NCBI RefSeq assembly: GCF_026672425.1 | Contig: NZ_JAPPRC010000006.1 | Coordinates: 1,116,001 to 1,180,000, forward strand | Direction: 5' to 3' | DNA: 64,000 nt | Source of the DNA: Pannonibacter sp. SL95 | GTDB lineage: Bacteria > Pseudomonadota > Alphaproteobacteria > Rhizobiales > Stappiaceae | Part shown: positions 1-9,834 of the stretch, one piece after another | Numbering within the stretch: the first letter of the stretch is position 1 | Layout: every line of letters starts with the position of its first letter | The notes under the pieces: generated by a model | Databases searched by the model: none | What the model was told of the DNA's origin: nothing | What the model saw: the letters and a program-made list of their open reading frames with translations, nothing else | Translations under genes and position numbers: made by a program

Positions 1-680
1 TCAACACGGGCGAGAAGCTGGTGCTGGTCGATGCAGGCACCTCCGACAAGATGGGCCCGACGCTGGGCCATCTGCCGAAGGCGCTCGCCGCCGCCGGGGT
101 GTCGCCGGACCAGATTGATGCGGTGCTGATCACCCACATGCATCCCGACCACATCTACGGTGTGCTGACGCCGGCCGGCCAGCCGCTGTTCCCCAATGCC
201 GAACTGCTGCTGCCGGAACTCGACCGCGCCTTCTGGTATGACGATGCGGCGATGAATGCCGCGCCGGACCTGACGAAGAGCTTCTTCCTGGGAGCCCGGC
301 AGGCAGCCGATGCCTATGCCAAGCGCCAGACCCTGTACAAGGCCGGCGAGGAAGTGCTGCCGGGCATCACCGCCATTGGCTTGCCCGGCCATACGCCCGG
401 ACACAGCGGCGTGCGCATCGACAGCGACGGACAGAGCCTGCTCATCGTGGCGGATCTGGTGCATGTTCCGGCCGTGCAGTTTGCCCGGCCCGAGTGGTCG
501 GTCGCCTTTGATGTTGATCCGGCGCTGGCGGCGGCAACGCGCAAGCGGACGCTCGACATGGCGGCAGCCGATGGCTTGCTGATCGCCGGCATGCATCTGG
601 GCTTCCCGGGGATCGGCAATGTGGCGCGGGATGGCGATGCCTTCCGCTATGTCGCGGCAAGCTGGCCCTACGCCTACTGA
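1..680 (+). CDS. MBL-fold metallo-hydrolase (5' end outside window)
   Basis: The reading frame is already open at base 3 and no credible start is visible, so the gene begins upstream of the window. The visible 225 or so residues are the core of a metallo-beta-lactamase-fold hydrolase: the zinc-binding HxHxDH motif appears as THMHPDH near bases 135-155, a second metal ligand lies in GLPGHTPGHSG near base 380-410, and a further histidine is in GMHLGFPG near the C-terminus. This family includes lactonases, glyoxalase II-like and quorum-quenching enzymes; an upstream signal peptide cannot be judged. The exact substrate cannot be told from sequence. It ends 17 bases before the stop of the convergent molybdopterin gene. 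Confidence 0.85.
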   Translation, partial: NTGEKLVLVDAGTSDKMGPTLGHLPKALAAAGVSPDQIDAVLITHMHPDHIYGVLTPAGQPLFPNAELLLPELDRAFWYDDAAMNAAPDLTKSFFLGARQAADAYAKRQTLYKAGEEVLPGITAIGLPGHTPGHSGVRIDSDGQSLLIVADLVHVPAVQFARPEWSVAFDVDPALAAATRKRTLDMAAADGLLIAGMHLGFPGIGNVARDGDAFRYVAASWPYAY

Positions 681-697
681 GGCCGTTTCGGGCCGGT

Positions 698-2575
698 TCA
701 GGCTTGCACGCCGAGGGCGGCGAAGGACAGGAACGGAACGGGCGCTCCGAGTTGAACAGCGCCTACGTCCTCTGCCAGTTCGACGAGCCCATCCGCTGCG
801 CGCAGGCTGGAAATGAGGCCGGAGCCCGAGCGGGCATAGAGGTCGGCAACAAGGGTTCCATCGGGGCCGGTGATGAGCCGCGCCCGGTGGAATTCACGCC
901 GGCCAGTCTTGCGCGAGGGCAGGGAAAAGCCGGCTGCCACCATCAACCGGTGCGGCGGCGTGACCGTCGCACCGGCCCGGCGCAGCAGCAGAGGCCGGGC
1001 ATAGAGCAGGAAAGAGATCATGGCCGCCACCGGGTTGCCGGGCAGGCCGATGACCTCGCAGCTGCCGATCCGCCCCAGGATCAGCCGGCGGCCAGGCTTG
1101 ATGGCAAGATCCAGGATCTCGACTTGCCCGAGCGCGGCCAGCACCGAGACAAGATGATCCTCCTCGCCATGGCTCGCCCCGCCCGAGGTCAGGATGATAT
1201 CTTGCGCCCCGGCCGCTTCCGAAAGGGCGATCTGAAGAGCTTCGCGCCGGTCGCCGCAGATGCCGAGATCGCTCACATCGGCGGGGTAGCTGGCCAGAAG
1301 GCTGGTCAGCAGAAAATGGTTGGCGTCATAAAGCGCGCCCGGTCGCAGCGCCGCCATGCCGGGACGCAGCAGTTCATCACCGGTCGACAGCACGCCAACA
1401 CGGATTGGCGCGAAGGCGGTGAGGTCCGCGCGTCCAATCGATGCCAGCGCCGCAATGTCTTGCGGCCGGAGCCGGTCGCCTGCCTGCAGCAGCAGGTCGC
1501 CCGCCTTGAGATCTTCGCCGGCGCGGCGCCGGTTGCTGCCGCGAGGAAGGGACAGAGGCACCCGCACCTTGCGCCCATCAGGCTCTGCCAGGGTTTCGCA
1601 ATCCTCCTGCATGGCGACCGTGTCGGCGCCGTCCGGCATGACGGCACCGGTAAAGATCCGTGCCGCTGCCCAGGGCGACAGGGGTGCCGAGCCGGGGTGA
1701 CCGGCGGCAATACGCGCCTCCAGAGCGAACAGGCCACCTGCAGCATCGAGATCAGCATGGCGGAAGGCATAGCCATCGACTGCGGCCGTGTCGGCGGGCG
1801 GAACGTTTCGTGGGGCTGTCACGACTTCTGCCAGCACCCGGCCATGCGCCTTGCCAAGCGGCACGGTCACCCGTGCCGGTTCGGGGAGGGCGCGCGCAAG
1901 GATCCGTGCTTCAGCGGCCTCGTGGTTCAGCCGGAATGGATCCGGACGGAGGCAGTCGTTGATCTGCGCGGCCAGATGGCTGCGGGCGAGGGCCAGATCC
2001 TCCGGCGTGTTGATGTTGAAGAATGGGTCCAGCTCGCCGGGCGCTGCTGCAAAGCTGACCGACCTTGCGCCGGCGGCAGCAAGGAAGGCGCGGACGCGGC
2101 GGTTGTCCGTCTCCGCCAGGAACGCGGAAAGACCGGACAGAAGGTCCAAGGGCCAGAAGGCGACAGCAGGATGGAGGCCGGTGGCGCTCTCCGCCATCAC
2201 GGGCAGGCGGCCACCGTCCGAGGCGGCAAGGAGCTGGGAGACCAGATTGGCCGGGATGAAGGGCGTATCGGCAGGGACCGTGACGATGCCGGAAACAGGT
2301 GGCGGCAGGGTGGCCGCGTAGGTCAGGCCTGCCAGGACGCCGGCCAGCGGCCCCGGATGATCCGGCAGCGTATCGGCGATGACGTCATGACCGAAGGCGG
2401 CGAAGCGGCCCGGCTCGCCATTGGCGTTGATGACGAGACGGGTCACCTGCGGTTCGAGCCGGGAGAGCAGGTGGCCTAGGACCGGCCGATGATCGAGCGG
2501 CAGCAGTCCCTTGTCTGCGCCACACAGACGCCGTGCCAGTCCACCAGCCAGCACGCAGCCAATGATCACGGTCAC
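698..2575 (-). CDS. Fused molybdenum cofactor guanylyltransferase / molybdopterin molybdenumtransferase (MobA-MoeA)
   Basis: One 625-residue protein carries two steps of molybdenum cofactor synthesis. Residues 1 to about 190 are MobA-like: the nucleotide-binding start CVLAGGLARRL followed by DKGLLPL and later PGPLAGVLAGL, the GTP-using step that makes the guanine dinucleotide cofactor. From about residue 215 it is MoeA, which inserts molybdate into adenylylated molybdopterin: PPADTAAVDGYA, LTSGGASHGEEDH and LPGNPVAAMISFLLY are the family signatures. I chose the GTG at 2575 because AGGGAG lies about 10 bases upstream and the LAGG motif then sits at residues 9-12; an ATG at 2611 would add 12 residues without a ribosome site. 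It lies 100 bases downstream of the BLUF gene on the same strand. The two activities are usually separate proteins. Confidence 0.9.
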   Translation of the reverse strand: MTVIIGCVLAGGLARRLCGADKGLLPLDHRPVLGHLLSRLEPQVTRLVINANGEPGRFAAFGHDVIADTLPDHPGPLAGVLAGLTYAATLPPPVSGIVTVPADTPFIPANLVSQLLAASDGGRLPVMAESATGLHPAVAFWPLDLLSGLSAFLAETDNRRVRAFLAAAGARSVSFAAAPGELDPFFNINTPEDLALARSHLAAQINDCLRPDPFRLNHEAAEARILARALPEPARVTVPLGKAHGRVLAEVVTAPRNVPPADTAAVDGYAFRHADLDAAGGLFALEARIAAGHPGSAPLSPWAAARIFTGAVMPDGADTVAMQEDCETLAEPDGRKVRVPLSLPRGSNRRRAGEDLKAGDLLLQAGDRLRPQDIAALASIGRADLTAFAPIRVGVLSTGDELLRPGMAALRPGALYDANHFLLTSLLASYPADVSDLGICGDRREALQIALSEAAGAQDIILTSGGASHGEEDHLVSVLAALGQVEILDLAIKPGRRLILGRIGSCEVIGLPGNPVAAMISFLLYARPLLLRRAGATVTPPHRLMVAAGFSLPSRKTGRREFHRARLITGPDGTLVADLYARSGSGLISSLRAADGLVELAEDVGAVQLGAPVPFLSFAALGVQA

Positions 2576-2676
2576 GGTTCGCAAGCTCCCTAGCGCTGCC
2601 GAAGCAGCCATCTGGAAGAACTAGCGTCCCGATGGCATCAGCGCCAGAGGGCATTGCCGGCGAAGCTTGACCCGGA

Positions 2677-3129
2677 TCAACTGGCGAGCAGGGCATCCAC
2701 GTGCCGGTCATCCTGGGTCAGGACGGCCAGAAGGGTTTTCATCTCGCGCGGGTGCAGGTGTCTCGACGGATTGTCGAAGGCTGCCCGGATCTCCTCGATC
2801 GCGTCGGCGCCAAGGGGCGAGGCGACACCTGCCGTCGCGAACATGTCGGAAAAGGCGCGCTCGAGGATCGGGCCCTCGCTCAGGACCCTGACATCGGTGT
2901 GCCGTGCATCGCGTGAAATCCGGCCGAAGGTCTCAAGGACATCGGCTTCGCTGCCTTCGAGCACCTGGAGGAAAACCTCACCGGTGAAGAGCAGGCAACC
3001 GCTCAGGCCGACTTGCGCGTTGTTGCGGCGAGAGTTCTGAATCAGCTGCTCCAAACCCGCCGCGATGCCTTGCGGAAACTCGGAGCGCTGCATCAGGCTC
3101 ATGTAGCAGATATGATAGAGGTCCGACAC
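2677..3129 (-). CDS. BLUF-domain blue-light photoreceptor
   Basis: A stand-alone 150-residue BLUF protein, a flavin-binding blue-light sensor. The residues of the photocycle align with AppA: Tyr9 (CYMSL), Asn37 (RRNNAQVGLSG) and Gln55 in FLQVLEG. The semi-conserved Trp/Met region reads AFSDMFA, with Met where AppA-type proteins often have Trp. The C-terminal 40 residues contain no recognisable output domain, so it should act through protein contacts. The start is a GTG with a textbook AGGAGG ribosome site 9 bases upstream. The next gene on the strand is mobA-moeA, with 101 bases between; co-transcription is possible but not shown. A photolyase gene lies 8 kb away. Confidence 0.9.
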   Translation of the reverse strand: MSDLYHICYMSLMQRSEFPQGIAAGLEQLIQNSRRNNAQVGLSGCLLFTGEVFLQVLEGSEADVLETFGRISRDARHTDVRVLSEGPILERAFSDMFATAGVASPLGADAIEEIRAAFDNPSRHLHPREMKTLLAVLTQDDRHVDALLAS

Positions 3130-3258
3130 GATAACAGTCCTCCTGTTAGTCTGACATATCCATCATAAATCATGAGTTCCATAGGTTTCCTGAAGCTGTC
3201 TTCGAAAATTCGAGACATTCCAGGAGTAACTCTGAAAGCTTGCCGCAGCGTCTTGCGA

Positions 3259-3945
<687 letters not shown>

Positions 3946-3973
3946 TGTGAATTCCTGTCTTTGCGATGAAACA

Positions 3974-4001
3974 GGACCGCCGGGGTGTCCCCCGGCGGTC
4001 C
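3974..4001 (-). terminator. Hairpin terminator of the cpdB-like gene
   Basis: A perfect 12-bp stem (GGACCGCCGGGG and its complement) with a 4-base loop lies 20 bases after the stop codon of the nucleotidase gene on the minus strand. It is followed on that strand by TGTTTC, a weak T-tract. It should end or attenuate transcription before the SDR gene. Confidence 0.75.
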
Positions 4002-4021
4002 GCAGTCCGAGCCGGACGAAA

Positions 4022-6001
4022 TCAGAGCGTGATGCGGTAGCGGGCAAATCCTTCGGCACCATCGCCGGCCGGTTCAATCACGACACCCTTCACGTTGGCA
4101 AGATGTGCCTTGCCGCCAGGGCCTGTGTCAAACAGGACCGAGGTTCCGGGCATTGGCACGAACGACCAGTTCGCGTCAGCCGACGGGTTGATGGTGCCCT
4201 TGTCGACAATGTAACGCACCAGGACGTCGCGGTTGGTGTCGGGGCCGACGAAGACGACGACCTTGTCGTTGATGCCCGGGAAATTGCCGCCGCCGCTTGC
4301 CCGGTAATTGTTGGTCGCGACGATGAACCGGGCCGCCAGATCGATCGGCGCGCCATTGAAGCGCAGGTCGGTGATGCGGTTTGCATCGGCATTCACGACC
4401 TCACCCTTGTCGTTGTACTTCGAGGGTTGGGTCAGGTCGATCCGGTAGGTGACGCCGTCGATGATGTCGAAATTGTAGCTCGGGAAAGCCGGGTCGATCA
4501 GCGCCTGATCCTTTTCGCCCGCCTTCACCTGAAGGAAGATGCCAGCGGAGCGTTCCAGCCACTCCTTGACGTCCTTGCCGGTGATGGCAACGGCCCGCAC
4601 GGTGTTCGGGTAGAGATAGAGGTCGGCGACATTCTTGATCGCCACCGCGCCGACGGGGACGTCGGTGTAATAGTCCGGACCGCCACGGCCACCGGCCTTG
4701 AAGGGGGCAGCGGCAGACAGGACCGGCAGGCCGGCCCATTCGGTGCCTTTCAGCATCTCGGAGATGTACCAGGTCTGGGCCTGCGAGACGATTTGCACGC
4801 TCGGATCATCGGCAACAAGCGCAAAATAGGAATGCAGCGGCGCTTCGGTCTTGCCAACCGGACGGCGGACATAGGCCAGGGTCGCTTCGTGGTCATCCTT
4901 CACCGCGTCCAGAACGTCCTGCTGGCTTTCGACCAGCGGCACGTTGTTGCGGCCGTCCTTCTTGTAGATTGGCCGGGCTTCGGTGGCAAAGCCGGTGATC
5001 TTCCAGCTGTTTCCGTCGCGGGCAAGCATCAGGTCGATGACGCCGAGATGCGAGCCCCAGAAGCCGCCCATGGCCGCCGGCTTGCCGAACAGGGTGCCCT
5101 TCTCGGCATCGACGCCGGCAAGGTTGGCATAGGCCGGACCAGGGAACACAAGGTGATGGTGGCCGCAGAACACGGCGTCGATGCCCTCGACCGCCGCCAG
5201 ATGCAGCGAGGCATTTTCCATCCCGTCCGCATAGGCATCGGCGCTGATGCCCGAGTGGGACAGGGCGATGACGAGATCACAGCCCTGTTCGCGCATCTCC
5301 GGGACAAAGGCCTTTGCCGTCGCGACGATGTCGCGCGCATTGGCGCTGCCTTCCAGATGCTTGCGGTCCCAGTTCATGATCTGTGGCGGCACGAAGCCGA
5401 TGAAGCCGAGGCGGATCGGATGGGTCTTGCCGGCACCATCGCGCAGTTCCCGGTCCAGGATGACATAGGGCTTCAGGAACAGGCTGTCCTGACGCGGGCT
5501 GGCCGTCAGCTGCCCCTTGACCAGGTTGGCGCAGACAAACGGGAAGTTGGCGCCTGCCAGAACCTTCGACATGAACTCGAGGCCATAGTTGAACTCATGG
5601 TTGCCGAGCGTTGCCGCGTCATAGCCAAGGACATTCATGCCCTTGATCACCGGGTGAATGTCGCCGTCCTTCAGACCGCGCTCGTAGGCAACGAAATCGC
5701 CCATGGGGTTGCCCTGCAGGAAGTCACCATTGTCGACGAGGACAGAGTTGGCGGCCTCGTTGCGGATCTGCCGGATGAGGCTTGCCGTGCGCGCCAGGCC
5801 GGCTGTGTCCATCGGCTTGTCGGAATAATAGTCATACGGGAACACGTGGACATGAAGGTCGGTCGTTTCCATCAGGCGCAGATGCGCCGTGCCTTCCGCT
5901 GCGCGCAGGGAATAGGGGTGCAGGACGGCCGAGAAGCCGGTTGCCGCCGCGCCAGCCAGGAAGCCGCGCCGGGACAGGGAAGGAAAATAGGAAGCTGACA
6001 T
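4022..6001 (-). CDS. cpdB: Periplasmic 2',3'-cyclic-nucleotide 2'-phosphodiesterase / 3'-nucleotidase
   Basis: A 659-residue enzyme that hydrolyses 2',3'-cyclic nucleotides to 3'-nucleotides and then to nucleosides, salvaging RNA breakdown products outside the cytoplasm. The N-terminus has a twin-arginine signal (SRRGFLAGAAA, residues 10-20). The calcineurin-like metallophosphatase domain shows TTDLHVH, then LGNHEFNYGLEF and CGHHHLVFPG. The C-terminal 5'-nucleotidase-type substrate domain contains VATNNYRASGGGNFPG. The start at 6001 has AAGGAG 8 bases upstream; longer in-frame starts would bury the Tat signal. Length matches the CpdB family. No obvious operon partner upstream. Confidence 0.92.
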   Translation of the reverse strand: MSASYFPSLSRRGFLAGAAATGFSAVLHPYSLRAAEGTAHLRLMETTDLHVHVFPYDYYSDKPMDTAGLARTASLIRQIRNEAANSVLVDNGDFLQGNPMGDFVAYERGLKDGDIHPVIKGMNVLGYDAATLGNHEFNYGLEFMSKVLAGANFPFVCANLVKGQLTASPRQDSLFLKPYVILDRELRDGAGKTHPIRLGFIGFVPPQIMNWDRKHLEGSANARDIVATAKAFVPEMREQGCDLVIALSHSGISADAYADGMENASLHLAAVEGIDAVFCGHHHLVFPGPAYANLAGVDAEKGTLFGKPAAMGGFWGSHLGVIDLMLARDGNSWKITGFATEARPIYKKDGRNNVPLVESQQDVLDAVKDDHEATLAYVRRPVGKTEAPLHSYFALVADDPSVQIVSQAQTWYISEMLKGTEWAGLPVLSAAAPFKAGGRGGPDYYTDVPVGAVAIKNVADLYLYPNTVRAVAITGKDVKEWLERSAGIFLQVKAGEKDQALIDPAFPSYNFDIIDGVTYRIDLTQPSKYNDKGEVVNADANRITDLRFNGAPIDLAARFIVATNNYRASGGGNFPGINDKVVVFVGPDTNRDVLVRYIVDKGTINPSADANWSFVPMPGTSVLFDTGPGGKAHLANVKGVVIEPAGDGAEGFARYRITL

Positions 6002-6268
6002 GTCGGGTGTCTCCTTGATCCGCTGGCCACCCTTCACATGGTCCCCGGCCAGCCCGGTCATGGTCATTCGAATGACTGGGCAAAACAATCGAAAACTGGC
6101 GGGGCAACCGAGGGTCGCACTGCGACAAACACGCCATGTCCACATAACAGCCTGATGAACCTCGCCGTTCATGTGGATGATGCAATTGACGGGACGGTTC
6201 GACGGACTAGGTTAGGGCAACAGGCTGGCGTTGAGACCGGCTGCAAGACAACAGGGACCGGTGGTCGG

Positions 6269-7457
6269 ATGAGCGAAGCAATCAAGGCGGCAGTACTCGA
6301 AGCGCTGGGACGGATTTCCGGCCCTGATGGAACCGGGAACCTCGTCAGTCTGGGGCTGGTGTCGGATGTCTTTGTCTCCGACGGCCGTGTGGCCTTCTCG
6401 ATCACCGTTCCCGCCGACCGCGCCCGCGCGCTCGAGCCACTGCGCCTGGCGGCGGAGACGGCCGTGAAGGCCGTTCCGGGCGTTGAGAAGGCCATGGTGG
6501 CCCTGACAGCCGAACGTCAGCCGGGCAGCGCGCAGGCGGCAAGGCCCGCGGCAGCGCGCGGCGGCAGGGCAGGGGCACTCTCACGGGCACTCACATGGGC
6601 ATTCGCACGCTCCCGCTCAGGGGCAGCGGGCCGGTGGTCCGACCAAGGCGGGCGTGCCGGGTGTCGCGCATATCATCGCGGTTGCCTCGGGCAAGGGCGG
6701 GGTCGGCAAGTCGACCACCACGGCCAACATCGCGCTGGGCATGAAGGCCAATGGCCTCAGGGTCGGCGTGCTGGATGCCGACATCTACGGCCCCTCGGTG
6801 CCGCGTCTCTTTGGCGTGTCCGGCCGTCCGGAACAGGTCGAAGGCCGCATCCTGAAGCCTCTGGAAGCCCATGGCATCAAGGTCATGTCCATCGGCTTCA
6901 TGGTCGAGGAAGACACGCCCATGATCTGGCGTGGCCCGATGGTCATGTCGGCGCTGACCCAGATGCTCAGGGAAGTGGCCTGGGGCGAGCTGGATGCACT
7001 GGTCGTCGACATGCCTCCGGGCACCGGTGATGCGCAGCTGACCATGGCGCAACAGGTGCCGCTGTCGGGTGCCGTGATCGTCTCGACGCCGCAGGATCTG
7101 GCCCTGATCGACGCCCGCAAGGGCCTCAACATGTTCCGCCGTGTCGACGTGCCGGTGCTCGGCATCGTTGAGAACATGAGCTATTTCGTCGCCCCTGACA
7201 CGGGCAAGCGCTACGACATCTTCGGTCATGGCGGCGCCAGGGCCGAGGCGGAACGGCTGGACATTCCGTTCCTGGGTGAAGTCCCGCTCGACATGGACAT
7301 CCGCATCAACTCCGACAATGGCACACCGATTGTCGTGGCAGATCCGGATGGTGCGCATGCCGCTGTCTACCGCGACATCGCGGCAAAGGTCTGGGCGGAG
7401 GTGTCGCGGCCGCTGGGCGAAGTGCGCCGGGCGGCGCCGGCCATCGTGTTCGACTGA
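6269..7457 (+). pseudogene. mrp: Mrp/ApbC-type iron-sulfur cluster carrier ATPase, split by a frameshift
   Basis: Two adjacent frames together make one Mrp protein of about 395 residues. The first, from ATG 6269, encodes the MIP18/DUF59 domain (LGLVSDVFVSDGRVAFS). The second contains a GHSHGHSHGHSH linker (about 6573-6605) and the P-loop ATPase domain: GKGGVGKST, DADIYGPSVPRLFG, DMPPGTGDAQLT and IFGHGGA. To join them, one base must be removed between about 6515 and 6572, a very G/C-rich stretch, so this is either a real mutation or a sequencing slip. If real, a shorter ATPase-only product could start at GTG 6654. The CPxC motif of typical Mrp proteins is replaced by APDT (MSYFVAPDTG). The protein is a cytosolic Fe-S scaffold/carrier. 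Confidence 0.85.
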
Positions 7458-7474
7458 AACCGATTGCGGAAAAA

Positions 7475-7500
7475 GCGCCCGGACCAGCCGGTCCGGGCGC
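7475..7500 (+). terminator. Stem-loop after mrp
   Basis: A perfect 11-bp stem (GCGCCCGGACC with its complement) and 4-base loop begins 17 bases after the mrp stop. It is bracketed by AAAA on both sides, so the T-tract is on the minus strand; as a plus-strand terminator it would rely on the stem alone. No minus-strand gene ends here. Confidence 0.6.
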
Positions 7501-7644
7501 AAAACCGGCCTAAATCCATTGAAGAAACCGCGTCGATCGGGTTCAGCCCGGTTGACGGACGCCGCGAAAACGCGGAAAAGCGAGGGGTTCCTGCCGCCAT
7601 TTGCCCTGTCCCCAGGCGGCTTTCTCCCTTTTCAGGATCCGACC

Positions 7645-8535
7645 GTGGACCTCAAGGAAAATGGCAAGGCCATTTTGGCGATGCTGGTGGCGATGGCTGC
7701 TTTCATCGGCAACGACGCATTGGTCAAGATCGTCTACGAGACGGTCCAGCTCGGCCAGATCATCGTGGTGCGCGGCCTGATCGCGATCATCATGATCATC
7801 ATCCTGTCCTATGCGACCGGCGTCCACCGCGAATTCCGCCATCTGGCGAACTGGATGGTGTTCCTGCGCGCGCTGGGCGAGGTGGGGGCAACGCTGTGCT
7901 ATCTCATTGCGCTGATGCACATGCCCATCGCCAACATCACCGCGATCCTGCAGGTGTTGCCGCTGATGGTGACAGGTGCCGCCGCCATCTTCCTCGGCGC
8001 ACCTGTCGGGTGGCGGCGCTGGACCGCCATCGGCGTTGGTTTTCTCGGCGTCCTCATCATCGTGCGCCCCGGTGTCGAAGGCTTTGACCAGTGGTCGATC
8101 CTGGCCCTCGTCGGTATCCTCTTCATGGTGCTGCGCGACCTGACGACCCGGATGATGCCTGTTGAAGTGCCGACCTTCGGCGTGACGCTGGTCACCTGTG
8201 CCGGCGTGCTGCTGCTCGGCTTTGGCGTAGTCGGCGTCGAGGGCTGGGAGCCGATGACCCTGGTTGACCTTGCCTATCTGGCCGCGGCTGCCGCCTGCCT
8301 GCTCGCCGGATATGTTCTGCTGATCGTTGCCATGCGCATCGGTGACATTTCGCTGGTCTCGCCGTTCCGCTATTCGATCATCGTCTGGGCGATCATGATC
8401 GGCTACTTTGTCTGGGGTGATGTTCCCGATGCCCTGACGCTGCTGGGCACAGCCATCGTGGTCGCGACCGGCATCTACACGGTGCTGCGCGAACGACGCG
8501 TGGCTCAGCTTGCCCGATCAGAACAACCGCGCTGA
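7645..8535 (+). CDS. DMT-superfamily (EamA) transporter
   Basis: A 296-residue inner-membrane protein of about ten hydrophobic segments arranged as two EamA repeats, each of about 140 residues. It resembles the S-adenosylmethionine/metabolite exporter branch of the drug/metabolite transporter superfamily; the cargo cannot be assigned. GTG at 7645 was chosen because CAGGA lies 8 bases upstream and the sequence turns hydrophobic within 10 residues; an ATG at 7681 is an alternative. It begins about 145 bases after the mrp hairpin and is followed 33 bases later by an MFS exporter on the same strand, so the two may be co-transcribed. Confidence 0.85.
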   Translation: MDLKENGKAILAMLVAMAAFIGNDALVKIVYETVQLGQIIVVRGLIAIIMIIILSYATGVHREFRHLANWMVFLRALGEVGATLCYLIALMHMPIANITAILQVLPLMVTGAAAIFLGAPVGWRRWTAIGVGFLGVLIIVRPGVEGFDQWSILALVGILFMVLRDLTTRMMPVEVPTFGVTLVTCAGVLLLGFGVVGVEGWEPMTLVDLAYLAAAAACLLAGYVLLIVAMRIGDISLVSPFRYSIIVWAIMIGYFVWGDVPDALTLLGTAIVVATGIYTVLRERRVAQLARSEQPR

Positions 8536-8568
8536 GCCAGGCGTGCCGAACAAGGACGGGCAGCCCAT

Positions 8569-9834
8569 GTGGCGCCCCGCAGTCAGGTCATTCGCATGAA
8601 CCAGCAGATGCAGAAATCCGGAGAGCCTGCTGACCAGCCGCTGCCGCGGCCGTCAATGGCGATCCTGGTCGCCATTTCGACCGTCAATCCGCTGGCGCTG
8701 AACATCTATCTGCCGTCGCTGGCAGGGATGATCGCGGCCTTCAACACGACCTCAGCGCAGGTGCAGCTGACCATGTCGCTGTACATGGCCGCCGTGGGCG
8801 TCACGCAGATTTTCCTCGGGCCTTTGTCTGACCGCTATGGCCGCCGTCCGGTGGTCATCGGCGGGATGGCCGTGTTCGTGGTCGGGACGCTCATCTGCCT
8901 TGCAGCGCCCGACATCAACACCCTGATCGCCGGCCGCATCATCCAGGCCATGGGCGGCTGCGCCGGGCTGGTGCTCGGCCGGGCCATCGTGCGCGACCTG
9001 TTCGAACGGGAACGTGCCGCCAGCATGATCGGCTACGTCACCATGGGCATGGCCGTCGGGCCGATGTTTGCCCCCGCCATCGGCGGTGCGCTCGACGGGC
9101 ACTTCGGCTGGCAGGGCGGGTTCTATCTCATGCTGGCCATTGGCGTGATCATTCTGGTGGCTGCCTGGTTCGACCTGCACGAGACGCACCACAACCGCAC
9201 GCGCGGGCAGGGCTTTGGCGGGCTGGTCGCCAGCTACCGGGCGCTGGGCTCCGAACGGCTGTTCTGGGCCTATGCCGCGACCTCGATGTTCACGTCCTCG
9301 GTCTATTTCGCCTTCCTGGGCGGCGCTCCCTTCATCGCGGCCTCGGTTCTGGGCATGTCGCCCGTCGTCATGGGGCTATACTTCATGCTGGTCGCGGCCG
9401 GCTACATCGTCGGCAACGGCCTGTCCGGACGTTACGCGCAGCGCATCGGTGTGATCCGGATGATCACCGCCGGATCGCTGATGCCGCTCATTGCCGTCGT
9501 GCTGGTCGCAGCGCTGTTTGGCGCCGGCGTGGTGCATCCGCTGTCGCTGTTCCTGCCCATGCTGCTGGTGGGACTTGGCAACGGGCTTTGCCTGCCGAGT
9601 GCGATTGCCGGGGCTGTCAGCGTGCGCCCAGATCTCGCAGGCGCGGCCTCGGGCCTCGTCGGCAGCATGCAGATCGGACTGGGCGCTGTCTCGTCGGCGC
9701 TGGTTGCGTTCCTGCTGTCCGATGGCATGTATCCGGCAACCACCTGGCCGCTTGCCGCGGTCATGGGAGTTTGCGTCGTGATGACGCTGGTGGCCGTGGT
9801 GGCGGCCGCGATGCTGGAACGGCGCAGCGACTGA
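8569..9834 (+). CDS. MFS multidrug exporter, Bcr/CflA type
   Basis: A 421-residue major facilitator with 12 predicted membrane segments. Features of the Bcr/CflA drug-resistance branch are NIYLPSL in the first helix, the loop motif GPLSDRYGRRPV between helices 2 and 3, and GRIIQAMGGCAG in helix 4. It is expected to export drugs or metabolites in exchange for protons. The start is uncertain: GTG 8569 has AAGGACGGG upstream, ATG 8596 is nine codons further in and loses only a polar tail. Its stop codon directly abuts the stop of moaA on the other strand (TGATCA shared boundary). Confidence 0.88.
   Translation: MAPRSQVIRMNQQMQKSGEPADQPLPRPSMAILVAISTVNPLALNIYLPSLAGMIAAFNTTSAQVQLTMSLYMAAVGVTQIFLGPLSDRYGRRPVVIGGMAVFVVGTLICLAAPDINTLIAGRIIQAMGGCAGLVLGRAIVRDLFERERAASMIGYVTMGMAVGPMFAPAIGGALDGHFGWQGGFYLMLAIGVIILVAAWFDLHETHHNRTRGQGFGGLVASYRALGSERLFWAYAATSMFTSSVYFAFLGGAPFIAASVLGMSPVVMGLYFMLVAAGYIVGNGLSGRYAQRIGVIRMITAGSLMPLIAVVLVAALFGAGVVHPLSLFLPMLLVGLGNGLCLPSAIAGAVSVRPDLAGAASGLVGSMQIGLGAVSSALVAFLLSDGMYPATTWPLAAVMGVCVVMTLVAVVAAAMLERRSD

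Noticed and set aside
704-2479. Long open frame on the plus strand opposite mobA-moeA (591 codons)
   Set aside because: Arg/Gly/Gln-rich translation without a family signature, fully antisense to a clear gene; an effect of high GC content.
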